From assembly GCF_938015785.1 (NCBI RefSeq), contig NZ_CALLWC010000033.1:1-23279 (forward strand): a stretch of 23,279 bases of DNA, in the 5' to 3' direction. Below, piece after piece: positions 1 to 7,827 of this stretch (position 1 is the first letter of the stretch; each line of letters opens with the position of its first letter). The position numbers and the translations under genes were made by a program. The stretch is from an uncultured Campylobacter sp. Lineage in GTDB: Bacteria; Campylobacterota; Campylobacteria; Campylobacterales; Campylobacteraceae. The notes beneath the pieces are model-generated. The model saw only the letters and a list, made by a program, of their open reading frames with translations. It was not told the DNA's origin and ran no database searches.

Positions 1-2
1 AT

Positions 3-38
3 TATGGAGAAATTGTAAGTGCTTATATAATAGAATAA
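3..38 (+). CDS. possible 3' tail of an upstream gene
   Basis: Frame 3 reads YGEIVSAYIIE followed by TAA just before a strong terminator, so it may be the end of a gene that starts outside the window. Frame 1 also ends here (IMEKL, stop at 16-18), and the piece is too short to tell which frame is real. No function can be assigned. Confidence 0.25.
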   Translation, partial: YGEIVSAYIIE

Positions 39-49
39 ACTTAAATTTT

Positions 50-79
50 GTGCCAATTTTTAAAAATTGGCACTTTTTT
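50..79 (+). terminator. Rho-independent terminator
   Basis: A self-complementary stretch at 50-73 (GTGCCAATTTTT against AAAAATTGGCAC) is followed by six T at 74-79. This classic intrinsic terminator separates the upstream unit from the pseudopilin operon. Confidence 0.9.
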
Positions 80-102
80 AATTGTAAAATCATAAAAATA
101 TA

Positions 103-131
103 TTGACAAAATTCAAAAAATATTGTATAAA
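103..131 (+). promoter_or_regulatory. Sigma-70/SigA promoter of the pseudopilin operon
   Basis: A consensus -35 TTGACA (103-108) is separated by 17 bp from a -10 TATAAA (126-131), with TG just before the -10. It lies about 40 bases upstream of the first pseudopilin gene and just after the terminator, so it probably drives the whole gspG-to-gspD run. Confidence 0.85.
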
Positions 132-170
132 TAATTAATAAAATATTAAATAAAAAAAGGAGGACAAAAA

Positions 171-593
171 ATGAATGGGAGAATTGTAAAGTTTAAAAGT
201 GAAAAAACCTTTGGCAAAAAAGCAAAAAAAGGCTTTACGCTTATTGAAGTGATATTGGTCGTGGCAATTATTACGATAATTTCTGCGATTGCAATACCGC
301 AAGTTGGAAAATATTTGAATAAAGCTAATAGGAGTAAAGTTATTGGGGCAATTTCCGAGTTAAATAACACGACAACATCTTGGAGTATTGACCACAGCGG
401 AGATGCACCGAAAAATTTGCAGGATATTTTGACGGAGCAAGGAAATTTGAATAAACTTGGAATTGGGCTGGATAGCAGCGGAAAATTTAAAATTGGGAAT
501 ATTCAAGGTCAAATAATCTATCAGAATGGAGAAATTTATGCTAAGATCGCTGCAAATAGCAAGGCTTTTCCTGGAGAAGAGATAAAGAGATGA
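171..593 (+). CDS. gspG: GspG-like major pseudopilin (type II secretion / type IV pilus)
   Basis: A 140-residue prepilin-like protein. After a basic 21-residue leader it has a prepilin peptidase site, KKAKKG/FTLIEVILVV, with Gly at -1, Phe at +1 and Glu at +5, followed by a hydrophobic helix (about residues 22-42). The rest is a small soluble pilin domain. Such proteins are cleaved and N-methylated at the inner membrane and polymerise into the pseudopilus that pushes substrates through the secretin. The ATG is preceded by an ideal ribosome site, AAAAGGAGG (155-163). It is first in a same-strand run of eight genes and overlaps the prepilin peptidase gene by 4 bases. GspG rather than a true PilA is inferred from its lead position beside three minor pseudopilins and GspL/M/D-like genes. 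A type IV pilus major pilin remains possible. Confidence 0.82.
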   Translation: MNGRIVKFKSEKTFGKKAKKGFTLIEVILVVAIITIISAIAIPQVGKYLNKANRSKVIGAISELNNTTTSWSIDHSGDAPKNLQDILTEQGNLNKLGIGLDSSGKFKIGNIQGQIIYQNGEIYAKIAANSKAFPGEEIKR

Positions 594-1048
594 TGGCAAT
601 CATTTTGTTGGTTTTAAAATATTTTACATTTTTTAGTATTTTTATAAATGATATGAAAAAAAAGCTGATATATGACAGGGATATTTTGTTTTTAGTTCTA
701 ATAGGATTATTTTCTGCTGTCAAATTTAATGATCTGGGAAATTATTATTTGGGAGCGAGTGGCTATTTAATGCCGTTGTTGGCACTTTATATTTTGGAAG
801 ATTATTTTAAAAAAAGTTTGATTGGCTTTGGAGATGTGAAGCTTATGATGGGAATAGGCGGGTTGTTTCGGTACAGCGGAGTTGAAAATATTTTTAAGTT
901 TTATACAATGTTGTATATATTTTCAGGAATTGTCGTATTATTTTTACTTTTTTTTAAAAAACTTCAAAAATGTGAATATATTCCGTTTGCACCATTTATT
1001 ATTGCAAGTTACATCTTTTTTAATCATTTTAAAATATTTTTTGGTTAA
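590..1048 (+). CDS. gspO: Prepilin peptidase, minimal form (A24 family)
   Basis: A 152-residue, highly hydrophobic membrane protein with about five or six membrane spans. It has both catalytic aspartates of the A24 aspartic peptidases: D21 in the segment DMKKKLIYD and D82 in GFGDVKLMMGIG, the family GxGDxK motif. It would cleave the leader of the pseudopilins encoded on both sides. Full-length PilD/GspO proteins carry an N-terminal methyltransferase/zinc domain with CxxC motifs; that is absent here, so this is a peptidase-only short form like some Gram-positive and archaeal versions. The start overlaps the stop of the preceding gene (ATGATG at 590-595), which suggests translational coupling. 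Confidence 0.85.
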   Translation: MMAIILLVLKYFTFFSIFINDMKKKLIYDRDILFLVLIGLFSAVKFNDLGNYYLGASGYLMPLLALYILEDYFKKSLIGFGDVKLMMGIGGLFRYSGVENIFKFYTMLYIFSGIVVLFLLFFKKLQKCEYIPFAPFIIASYIFFNHFKIFFG

Positions 1049-1105
1049 AAGAGAAAAGAGAAAAATAGAAAAAGAGAAAAAGGGGAAAAGGGGAAAAATA
1101 AAAAG
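1047..1105 (+). other. Purine-only intergenic tract with embedded ribosome site
   Basis: Between the prepilin peptidase stop and the next start, all bases but two are A or G, in runs of AAAAGAGA and AAAAGGGG. The last G-rich part (about 1080-1093) is the only candidate ribosome binding site for the gene at 1106. Such a tract would be unstructured in RNA. Confidence 0.6.
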
Positions 1106-1531
1106 ATGAAAAAAGATAAGGGGGAAACTTTAGTTGAAAGTTTAATTTCAATATTTTTTGTAACACTTGCGATTGTTCCGCTGTCAAATTTGTTTTTAAA
1201 AACTTTAAAGACGAATACGAAAATAGATAATGTAAATCTTCAGAATATAGAAATTTCAAATATGATTGAGCTTATAAAATCTAAAAAATATGAGGAAATA
1301 AATAATTTTTCTGAAAAATATGAAATTGCAGATACAAATGATTTTTATAATAAATTTTTGATTGAGAAAAAATATCAGATTTTAAAAAATATTGATTTTA
1401 CAAAAAATAAAATTCAAATAAAAATTGAAAAAACAGATGGATTTTATTTGAATGAAAAAGGCGAAAAAGAATATATTTTTAAAATAATTGCAAATAAAAT
1501 GAACGATTATTATTTTCCAAATTTTTTATAG
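1106..1531 (+). CDS. Minor pseudopilin, GspI-like
   Basis: A 141-residue protein with a very short leader and a class III signal, MKKDKG/ETLVESLISIFFV. Gly is at -1 and Glu at +5 of the predicted mature protein, followed by a hydrophobic helix up to about residue 30. The remaining soluble part is lysine/isoleucine/asparagine-rich and not recognisable beyond that. It would be processed by the peptidase encoded just upstream and act in the tip or shaft of the pseudopilus. The label GspI is inferred from size, the ETLVE start and position before the J- and K-like genes; PilV-type minor pilin is an equivalent description. Confidence 0.7.
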   Translation: MKKDKGETLVESLISIFFVTLAIVPLSNLFLKTLKTNTKIDNVNLQNIEISNMIELIKSKKYEEINNFSEKYEIADTNDFYNKFLIEKKYQILKNIDFTKNKIQIKIEKTDGFYLNEKGEKEYIFKIIANKMNDYYFPNFL

Positions 1532-1577
1532 CGTAAATTTAAAATAAATTTAAATAAATTTGAAAAGAGGAAAAATT

Positions 1578-2039
1578 GTGAAAAATAAAAAAAGAGGTTA
1601 TTTGCTTTTAGAAATTATGCTAAGTATATTTTTGTTTTCAGTCATAGTTTTTGTAGTTTCGATTTTTTTGAAAAGAGTTGTCATAATTGAGAAAATGAAA
1701 AAAAATAATCAGAAAAGTTATGAAAATTTGTATTTTTCGTTGGATAAAATTGTGGAAAATTTAAAAAATAGAGATAAAGATGAATTTTTTTATGAAAATG
1801 AAAAGAAAAATATTCATATTTTTAAAGATAAAATTGTTTATAAAACAGATGGAATCTTATATAAAATTGAATTTGAAAATAAAAAAATGTATATTTCGGA
1901 TACGGAAAATAAAAGTAGTTTTGGAAGTAGAACAGTGATTTCAAATTTAGAAAATTTAGAATTTGAAAAAATTGGCGAAATTCTTGTCATAAAAATAAAA
2001 AATTTTGGAAAAGATGAAATTAGAGTTGTGAAAATATGA
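1578..2039 (+). CDS. Minor pseudopilin, GspJ-like
   Basis: A 153-residue prepilin with the signal MKNKKRG/YLLLEIMLSIF: Gly at -1, Glu at +5, then a hydrophobic helix to about residue 36. I chose the GTG at 1578 because AAGAGG (1565-1570) sits 7 bases upstream; the in-frame TTG at 1560 has no ribosome site and would give an unnecessary extension. The C-terminal domain has alternating charged beta-like segments with no recognisable motif. It lies between the I-like and K-like genes, matching the usual G-H-I-J-K order. It could equally be called PilW-like. Confidence 0.68.
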   Translation: MKNKKRGYLLLEIMLSIFLFSVIVFVVSIFLKRVVIIEKMKKNNQKSYENLYFSLDKIVENLKNRDKDEFFYENEKKNIHIFKDKIVYKTDGILYKIEFENKKMYISDTENKSSFGSRTVISNLENLEFEKIGEILVIKIKNFGKDEIRVVKI

Positions 2040-2058
2040 TAAAAGGGGATTTTTTAAA

Positions 2059-2597
2059 ATGAAAAAAAAAATTTAGGTGCAAGTCTTATTTATGTGTTAA
2101 TTGCACTCTCGATGATAACTGTGTTTTCGACAAATTTTATATTTTTTGTAAAACAGAAATCGGATATAATTTTTTTGAAAAATACAGAAAAAAAATTAAA
2201 TAAAAAAATTTTTGTTGAAAAAGAGTTGGAAAACGCTAAAAGAATTGAAAGAAATGGCGTGATTTTTGAAAATAATCAAGTCGAAATAGAAAAAGAAGAA
2301 TTTTATTTCGATACGAATTTACAAAAAATAAAAAATGATTTGAGAGCAGAAAAATTGATATTCTTGCCAAAAAATGTGCAAAGTATTGGTGGCTTTGTGG
2401 TAAAAAGTATTAAAGACAGTAGTGAAAATGAATATTTTTTGCCACTTGATAAAAATACAGTTTATGGTGATTTGGAAGTTATTTTTGAAAGAAAAATTTT
2501 GGATACGGAAATTTTTTATAAAGAGAAAATTTCTTTTAAGCGAAAAAATGCAACACTTGTGGAAATGAGTGTTTTGAGCGGTGAAATTTTAAAATAG
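2059..2597 (+). CDS. K-like minor pseudopilin, frame broken in a run of ten A
   Basis: The natural start is ATG 2059, 10 bases after AAAAGGGG (2041-2048), but the following ten A (2062-2071) put it out of frame and it stops at TAG 2074. One more A would give MKKKNLGASLIYVLIALSMI joined to the long frame ending at 2597, about 179 residues. That restored protein has a prepilin site, KKNLG/ASLIYVLIAL, and a hydrophobic helix. It lacks the Glu at +5 (Tyr instead), which within pseudopilins is characteristic of the tip protein GspK. The alternative start GTG 2094 has no ribosome site and cuts the signal in half. Transcriptional slippage on the A run, phase variation or a sequence error could each explain the frame. 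The product is shorter than classical GspK. Confidence 0.6.
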
Positions 2598-2609
2598 AGG
2601 AGGAATTTT

Positions 2610-4028
2610 TTGGAAAGTTTGAAGATATATTTAAGAAGCGAAAATAAAATTTATCTTTTTTATGAAAATGAAATATATTTTTATGAAAATCAGGAATTAT
2701 CAAATGTTTTGGAAAATTTTTTGGAAGAAAATAGTTTTGACAAAACGGAATTTAAAAAAAATGTGGAAGTTAGTTTTATTTTGCATTTTTCATATTTTGA
2801 TTTTGAAAATTTTCAAAATTTTGAAGAAGAAAAAAATAAAAGTAAAAATAGAAACGAAGACAAAAACGAAAATGAAAAAGAAAATAAAGATAAAAATAAA
2901 AATTATGAAATGAAAAAAATTTTTAAAAATAATAAATTTGTTTGTAAAAAATTTATTTTGGATTATGTAAATGATGAATATTTGAATCTTTATTTGGAAA
3001 AAAATAAAATTTCAAGTTTAAAAAAAATAGTAAAAAATTATTTTTTGAAAATTTCGGAAATAAAAATTGATTTTCAAGCGATTTATAATTTTTATAAAAA
3101 TAAAAATCTAGAATTTGAAAGTGAGAATCAAAATCAAAATCAGAAAAAAAACAAAAATAATTATGAAGAAGAAAAAAATAAAGAAGAAAATTTATTTTTT
3201 GAAAATCAAAAAGAAAATAAAAATAAAAAAGAAGATGAAGAAATTAAAATTGTTCAAATAGAAGATATTGGTGTTGAACAAACTATAGACAAAGAAAGTT
3301 TGGAAAATGAAAATTTGAAAAGTGAAAAAATTGAAATTTTTCAAATTGGGGAAGAAAATAGTTTACGCATGGTAATTTTTGACGAGAAGATAACGGAATT
3401 GGAAAAAGTTGAGTTAAGACTTTCCGATATTGGAGAAATTAGTGAATTTGACTTTGGGGATATGATTGTTTTTACTGATACGGAAGAAGAAATTAAAATG
3501 ATTTTTTCAGGTAGTGAACTTTTTGAAAATCCAAATTTTGCGGAAAATGAAAATTTTTTTGATGCAAAAAGTTTGAAAGAGATAAAAATTTTGGATGTGG
3601 CGACAGTTTTATTTTTGTTTCTTGGATATTTTCTTTTGAGTAATTTTATGAATAATGAAAAATTAAAAAAAGAAAATGAAAATATAAAAGTTCAGACGAA
3701 AATTTTGGAAAAAAATTATTTGAAAAAGAAAGATGAAGAAATTCCTGATTATACAAAAGAATTAAAAATATTAAAAGATATTGATAATTCGATTGAGCGA
3801 GATGAGTTTTATTCATATATAAAATTTTTAGTTGAAAACAGTAAAAAAGGGGTAGATTATACAAAAATTAATTATGAAAATTCAAAGTGGACAGTTTCTG
3901 GCGAGTTAAAAAATTTTGAGAATTTTGAAAAATTTGAAAATAGTATTTTGAAAAAATATCCCAATTCTGAACTTGGGTATTTAAAAGATAACGATGAAGC
4001 GACAATGTTTGAATATATCATTAAATAA
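2610..4028 (+). CDS. GspL/PilN-like inner-membrane assembly protein
   Basis: A 472-residue bitopic protein. The cytoplasmic part (1-328) is interrupted by two charged low-complexity stretches rich in Asn, Lys and Glu (about 71-110 and 168-212). A single membrane helix follows at about 329-346, then a coiled-coil-like segment (350-370) and a small extracytoplasmic domain of about 100 residues. This architecture matches GspL (or PilM fused to PilN), which links the secretion ATPase to the pseudopilus. The starting TTG is supported by GAGGAGG (2596-2602). It is followed by a GspM/PilO-like gene, the usual partner. No catalytic motif is expected. Assignment rests on architecture and neighbours, not on a sequence signature. 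Confidence 0.6.
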   Translation: MESLKIYLRSENKIYLFYENEIYFYENQELSNVLENFLEENSFDKTEFKKNVEVSFILHFSYFDFENFQNFEEEKNKSKNRNEDKNENEKENKDKNKNYEMKKIFKNNKFVCKKFILDYVNDEYLNLYLEKNKISSLKKIVKNYFLKISEIKIDFQAIYNFYKNKNLEFESENQNQNQKKNKNNYEEEKNKEENLFFENQKENKNKKEDEEIKIVQIEDIGVEQTIDKESLENENLKSEKIEIFQIGEENSLRMVIFDEKITELEKVELRLSDIGEISEFDFGDMIVFTDTEEEIKMIFSGSELFENPNFAENENFFDAKSLKEIKILDVATVLFLFLGYFLLSNFMNNEKLKKENENIKVQTKILEKNYLKKKDEEIPDYTKELKILKDIDNSIERDEFYSYIKFLVENSKKGVDYTKINYENSKWTVSGELKNFENFEKFENSILKKYPNSELGYLKDNDEATMFEYIIK

Positions 4029-4055
4029 TTTTAAGAAAAGTGGGAAAAGTATAAA

Positions 4056-4580
4056 ATGAGAAAAATAAATTTAAAAATGATGATAATTGCTTTAATTGTA
4101 GTTTTTTTGGCGATAAACTTAAATTCAAAGTATAGTGAGCACAAAGAACTTTTGGAAAATAAAAAATTACTTTTGGAGAATAAAAAAAATTTTGAGAAAA
4201 AAATTATTGAAATAGAAACTGAAAAATCACTTGAAAAAGAAAAGAATATAGCTGATTACGATAAAATTATGATGTTGACAAGAAGACTTTCTTTTTTTTC
4301 AATAAAAAATGAATCAGAGTTTAAAAAGATGATTTATATTTTTGCTCATGAAAGTGATTTAAAAGTGAAAGAAATTTCAAAATCAGAAAATGTCTGGGAG
4401 AAAAATGGATATAAATTAAAATATATTCATTTTACAACTTTTGGAAGTTTAAATGATTTTGGGAAGTTTTTGTATTTAATTAATAAAAGTAAAAGATATA
4501 TTGATACTTCAAGATTGTTTATTGAGCTCACAAGTGATGAATTTAAAATTTCGATAGGTTTTATTGAGAAAAAATTGTAA
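4056..4580 (+). CDS. GspM/PilO-like inner-membrane assembly protein
   Basis: A 174-residue protein with a short basic N-terminus, one membrane helix (about residues 7-22), a long charged coiled-coil-like segment (25-65) and a small C-terminal alpha/beta domain. That layout is typical of PilO/GspM, which dimerises with PilN/GspL in the inner membrane to form the alignment platform. It lies between the L-like gene and the secretin gene, as expected. The ribosome site is weak (AAAAGTGGGAAAAG, about 20 bases before the ATG), so coupling to the upstream gene is possible. Assignment is by architecture and context. Confidence 0.6.
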   Translation: MRKINLKMMIIALIVVFLAINLNSKYSEHKELLENKKLLLENKKNFEKKIIEIETEKSLEKEKNIADYDKIMMLTRRLSFFSIKNESEFKKMIYIFAHESDLKVKEISKSENVWEKNGYKLKYIHFTTFGSLNDFGKFLYLINKSKRYIDTSRLFIELTSDEFKISIGFIEKKL

Positions 4581-4597
4581 AAGTAAAAGGGGGAAAA

Positions 4598-5696
4598 ATG
4601 AGGAAATTAAATTTTATTTTATATGCCATTATTTTTTTTAGTAATACTTTTTCAGCGAAAGTTACGGATTATGTGAATAAAAACGATGCACAAAATATGA
4701 AAAAAATATTTATTTATAAAGTGCCGAAGGAAAATAAAAAGATTGAAAATAATAGTATAAATAACAACACACAACAAAAGCAAGTAAAAACTCCTGAAAA
4801 TAATACATCTAAACAGACAAAACAAACTCCAAAAATGGAAAATAATAAAAAAGAAGTTACAAAAATAGAAAGTTCAAAAATTGAAAATCAGAAAAAAGAT
4901 GAGATAAAAAATAAGACGGGAGAAATTGAGTTTGAATATAGAGATGCAAAAGAAATTTCAGAAGCATTAAATGGATTTGAAAAATTTGAAGTTATTGGTG
5001 TGGGGAATAAAATTATTTTTAGTGGAGATGAAAAGAAATTTGAAGAAATGAAAAAAATAATAAAGTCTTTTGACAGTCCAAAAGAGCAGGTTATAATAAA
5101 GGGAACGATAATTGATACAAGTTCAAATTTATTTGAGCGGCTTGGAATTGACTGGTCGATAAATTCAGATTCTGGAAATACTGGAAAAAATAATTTGGTT
5201 GCAAAATTTTTAAATGGAGAAATTTCGATTAGCTCGATATTTTCTGCGGGAGGAAAATTTTTGGGAGTTGACTTTAATATGCTAAAAGAAAATGGAGATA
5301 TAAAAATAGAAGCTATGCCAACACTTATGATTATGGAAAAGGAAGAAGGGGAATTAAAAGTTACCGAAGAAGTGATTATAGGTGAAAAAAAAGTAACTAA
5401 AAATAATGAAGATTATATTGAGCCAATATTTTCAGAAGCGGGAATTGTTTTTAAAATAACTCCAGAAATAAAAAAGATAAATGGAATAAAAAAAATATTG
5501 TTAAAACTTGATACGGAAATAAGTAATTTTAAATTGACATCAACTTATAGTGCATCTTCTGGTGCAAAACAAAAAAATCAGACACGAACTACGATAACAT
5601 TGAATGATGGTGGCTCGACATTTATAGGAGGATTAAAACAAAATGTGAGTAAAGAAACACAAAGAAGGGTGCCAATACTCTCAAAAATTCCAATAA
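4598..5696 (+). pseudogene. gspD: GspD/PilQ-family secretin, 3' end cut off at the junction
   Basis: The outer-membrane secretin of the system. It has a signal peptide (residues 1-19), a Lys/Asn/Gln-rich linker (about 45-108), one small N1/KH-like periplasmic domain (110-165, ending SFDSPKEQVIIKGTIID) and the beta-barrel core. The family signature RRVPILSKIPI is at residues 356-366. In intact secretins this continues into a G-x-LF segment and a few tens more residues. Here the reading frame runs instead into sequence that is the antisense of the KAP gene and stops at 5899, so the last 60 or so residues of the open frame are not secretin. The ATG has a good ribosome site (AAGGGGG). With few N-domains and about 370 residues it is short for GspD. 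It closes the operon as far as visible. Confidence 0.75.
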
Positions 5697-5705
5697 ACTT
5701 ATTTA
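5685..5705. other. Junction between unrelated sequences
   Basis: Left of about 5696 the plus strand encodes the secretin up to VPILSKIPI; right of it the minus strand encodes the KAP-family protein. Both genes are truncated at the same place in a convergent arrangement. No terminator, inverted repeat, target duplication or integrase is visible there. The exact base cannot be fixed because either reading frame could claim a few codons. Confidence 0.7.
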
Positions 5706-7257
5706 CCAAATTTTTAAATCCAGAATATCTAGAAAGACTGCTATTTAAAAAACTAACAATACCAAAACAGAATTCACGGTCAGATAAGATAAAGTCTTTT
5801 AATATTTTATCGTCAACCTTTTCAAGTATTTTGAACTCATATTCGTTTCTATTGTTTAAAATATTTAGAATTCCTTCTTTTGAGCTAACTTTTGTTTGAT
5901 TAGACATATCTCTCAAATTATCATCATACTCTATTAATACAGGGTCAAATTCTAAAATTTTATCTATATCAGGATTATACGGCAAAATGGTATTGTAACT
6001 ATTATTTTCCAATATGCCCTTCAATATATTAATGGCAAAATTATGGTATTCATCAGCTTGTGTCGGATTTTGTTCTTTGATAAACTCTATATAAAAAATA
6101 AAGTTACTCACCCCTAAAACATATACCATATCAATATTGTCAGCAAGAAAATCTCTTATTTTATTGCAATATTTTCCATCATCCAATTTAAAGTCGTATT
6201 GCAATCTATACATATATCCATCCAATTTCTTAAGCTTATCTTCTTTAAATTTTATGATATTAACAATATCTCTAATCTTTTCGTCATCTGTTATGGATTT
6301 TGTTATATAGCCTATGATTTCCTCTCTTATATCACTTGGCTCAAGGTAATTTATTTGAGCATATTCTATAACCTCGTCAAATTCTTTATTTTTCTCGTTA
6401 TCTTTAAGATTATTAGTAAAGTACTTAAAAGAATATTTATCAAGCTCTTTAAAATCTATATTTAATTTCAAAGCATTTATAGTAGCTATTTCCATAATGT
6501 CTTTTACTAAAATTTGCTCGGTGTATTTAAAATCCTTTAAATCTTTTTCTAAAAAACCAAAATCATTTAGCGCAGTTACTACTCGTTTCATAATCCTAAT
6601 ATTGTTTATATTGTGTTTTTTAAAATATTCGAGTGGATAGCTTTTAAAAAATTTAAGCTCTTCATGCAAAATTTTATATGAATCTTCTATAGAGGGATTA
6701 TATTCAAATTCGTAATCTATGATTTTATCTTTTTATTTTTTTGTATTGTTGTCTAAAATTAATTCACCAGCATTAAAAATCATAACAATATGGCAGTTTT
6801 TCTGTTCTTTAATTTCTGATATTAATCCGAATATGTCTTTTAAACTTAATTTATTTGATAATCTTTCAAAATCATCAAAACAAATTACGATATTTTCGAA
6901 ATCTTTCTTTTCAAAAAACGATAAGCATTCAATAATGGCCGAACCCAATTACGGCGTAACTTCATCTAAAATTTTATCAAATCTTAATTTTTTAGCATTC
7001 TTTGAAATTTCAGATATCGTCCGACTTATTCGATAGGCCTGCAATATAATTTCTTGTTTTATTTGTTTAATATCATCCTTACCGAATAGAGAAATGTATG
7101 CAAATTTTTTATTTAACTTTTTTGAATTTCTTTCCGCAAATTTTTGCCAAAAATATGTTTTTCCAACTCCCCATTTGCCGTTTAATACCATGCAAATAGC
7201 GCTTTCTTTCCTTAAAAAATCAATAAATTTGTCTTCTATTTTACTTTTTATTTGCAT
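5697..7257 (-). pseudogene. KAP-family P-loop NTPase, two in-frame stops and truncated
   Basis: Three minus-strand segments in one and the same frame form one protein. The first (7257-6952) has the Walker A motif GKWGVGKT at residues 27-34. The second (6948-6736) has a hydrophobic strand with Walker B, IVICFDDFERLS. The third continues with the helical, acidic KAP region to the junction. They are separated by TAA at 6949-6951 and TAA at 6733-6735, with no shift of frame, and homology-like text flows across both (for example KK-stop-KDKIIDYEFEYNPS). KAP NTPases (named for Kidins220, ARMS and PifA) are membrane-associated ATPases; PifA excludes phage T7, so a defence role is conceivable. The gene is AT-rich like a mobile island. 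As it stands it would give only a Walker A fragment. The host genome of this segment is uncertain. Confidence 0.75.
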
Positions 7258-7312
7258 CGTCCTCTATCTCATTTTTACTTTAAATTTCTAGAATATTGAT
7301 GTTTGTATGGTT

Positions 7313-7318
7313 ATTATA
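7313..7318 (-). promoter_or_regulatory. -10 box of the KAP gene
   Basis: On the minus strand a perfect TATAAT is found about 60 bases upstream of the ATG at 7257, and AGAGGA lies just before that ATG. No clear -35 is visible. The 7258-7452 stretch is otherwise featureless AT-rich DNA. Confidence 0.45.
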
Positions 7319-7452
7319 TCTTAAATATCCTTTTTTTGTCACATATATTTTGTAATATTTATATACAGGCAAATTTATGGTTAATTAAATATATTTGAAA
7401 AATATTATTAAATACTTACTCTATAGAAACATAATCGTCTTTAGTATTATTA

Positions 7453-7659
7453 TATCGTCGCCTCTTGCTCCAATGCCGCACTCTTGATAGCGTGCCGCAG
7501 GAGATGAAAGGCTCGGCCGCTGCGCTCATCGGCTCGTTGCAATACGGCAGCAGCATCCTCTCCTCTGCGATGCTTGCGGCGTTTTCTGCGGGTACGCCGC
7601 GAGTGATGTCTTGGATAATAGCCCTTTGTTTGGCTAAGCGCGCTCGCGGCGTATTTTAA
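7453..7659 (+). pseudogene. C-terminal remnant of an MFS (Bcr/CflA-type) transporter
   Basis: The frame 7465-7659 reads LDSVPQEMKGSAAALIGSLQYGSSI and on through a hydrophobic segment, resembling the last two helices of Bcr/CflA drug-efflux transporters, where a Gly-Ser/Thr-Ala-Ala/Ser-Ala-Leu stretch precedes the final helices. Just upstream, frame 7454-7486 reads IVASCSNAALL, which fits the preceding helix, so there also seems to be a frameshift near 7483-7490. No start codon with a ribosome site and no N-terminal ten helices are present. GC content jumps upward exactly here, marking the edge of the AT-rich segment. It is best read as a gene whose 5' part was lost when the KAP-bearing DNA arrived, or as an assembly edge. 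Confidence 0.55.
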
Positions 7660-7789
7660 TAAGTAAATTTTAAATTACGGCGAAATTTTATAATTTGCCA
7701 TCGAGTTCAGCTCTGTTTTAAACAGACGGGCGGTTTCTTAAATTTAAACTCTAGCTAAATTTAGACCGAAATTTTTAAGTAAACTTTGC

Positions 7790-7795
7790 TATAAT
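7790..7795 (+). promoter_or_regulatory. -10 box (TATAAT) of the small secreted protein gene
   Basis: TTTGCTATAAT with an A/T-rich upstream region, as in Campylobacter sigma-70 promoters, which usually lack a clear -35. It lies 32 bases upstream of the ATG at 7828, a normal leader length. Confidence 0.65.
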
Positions 7796-7827
7796 CGCCG
7801 AAATTTTGAAAAAACCGAGGAGAAAAT

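Noticed and set aside
4598..5899. One continuous 433-residue secretin
   Set aside because: After VPILSKIPI the residues are the antisense of the KAP gene and lack the family's GxLF continuation; the last 60 or so codons are a by-product of the junction.
6733..6951. TAA reassigned to tyrosine, because both stops in the KAP gene could replace Tyr
   Set aside because: All other genes in the window end with TAA, TAG or TGA as normal stops (pglB and efp end with TAA), so no altered code is supported.
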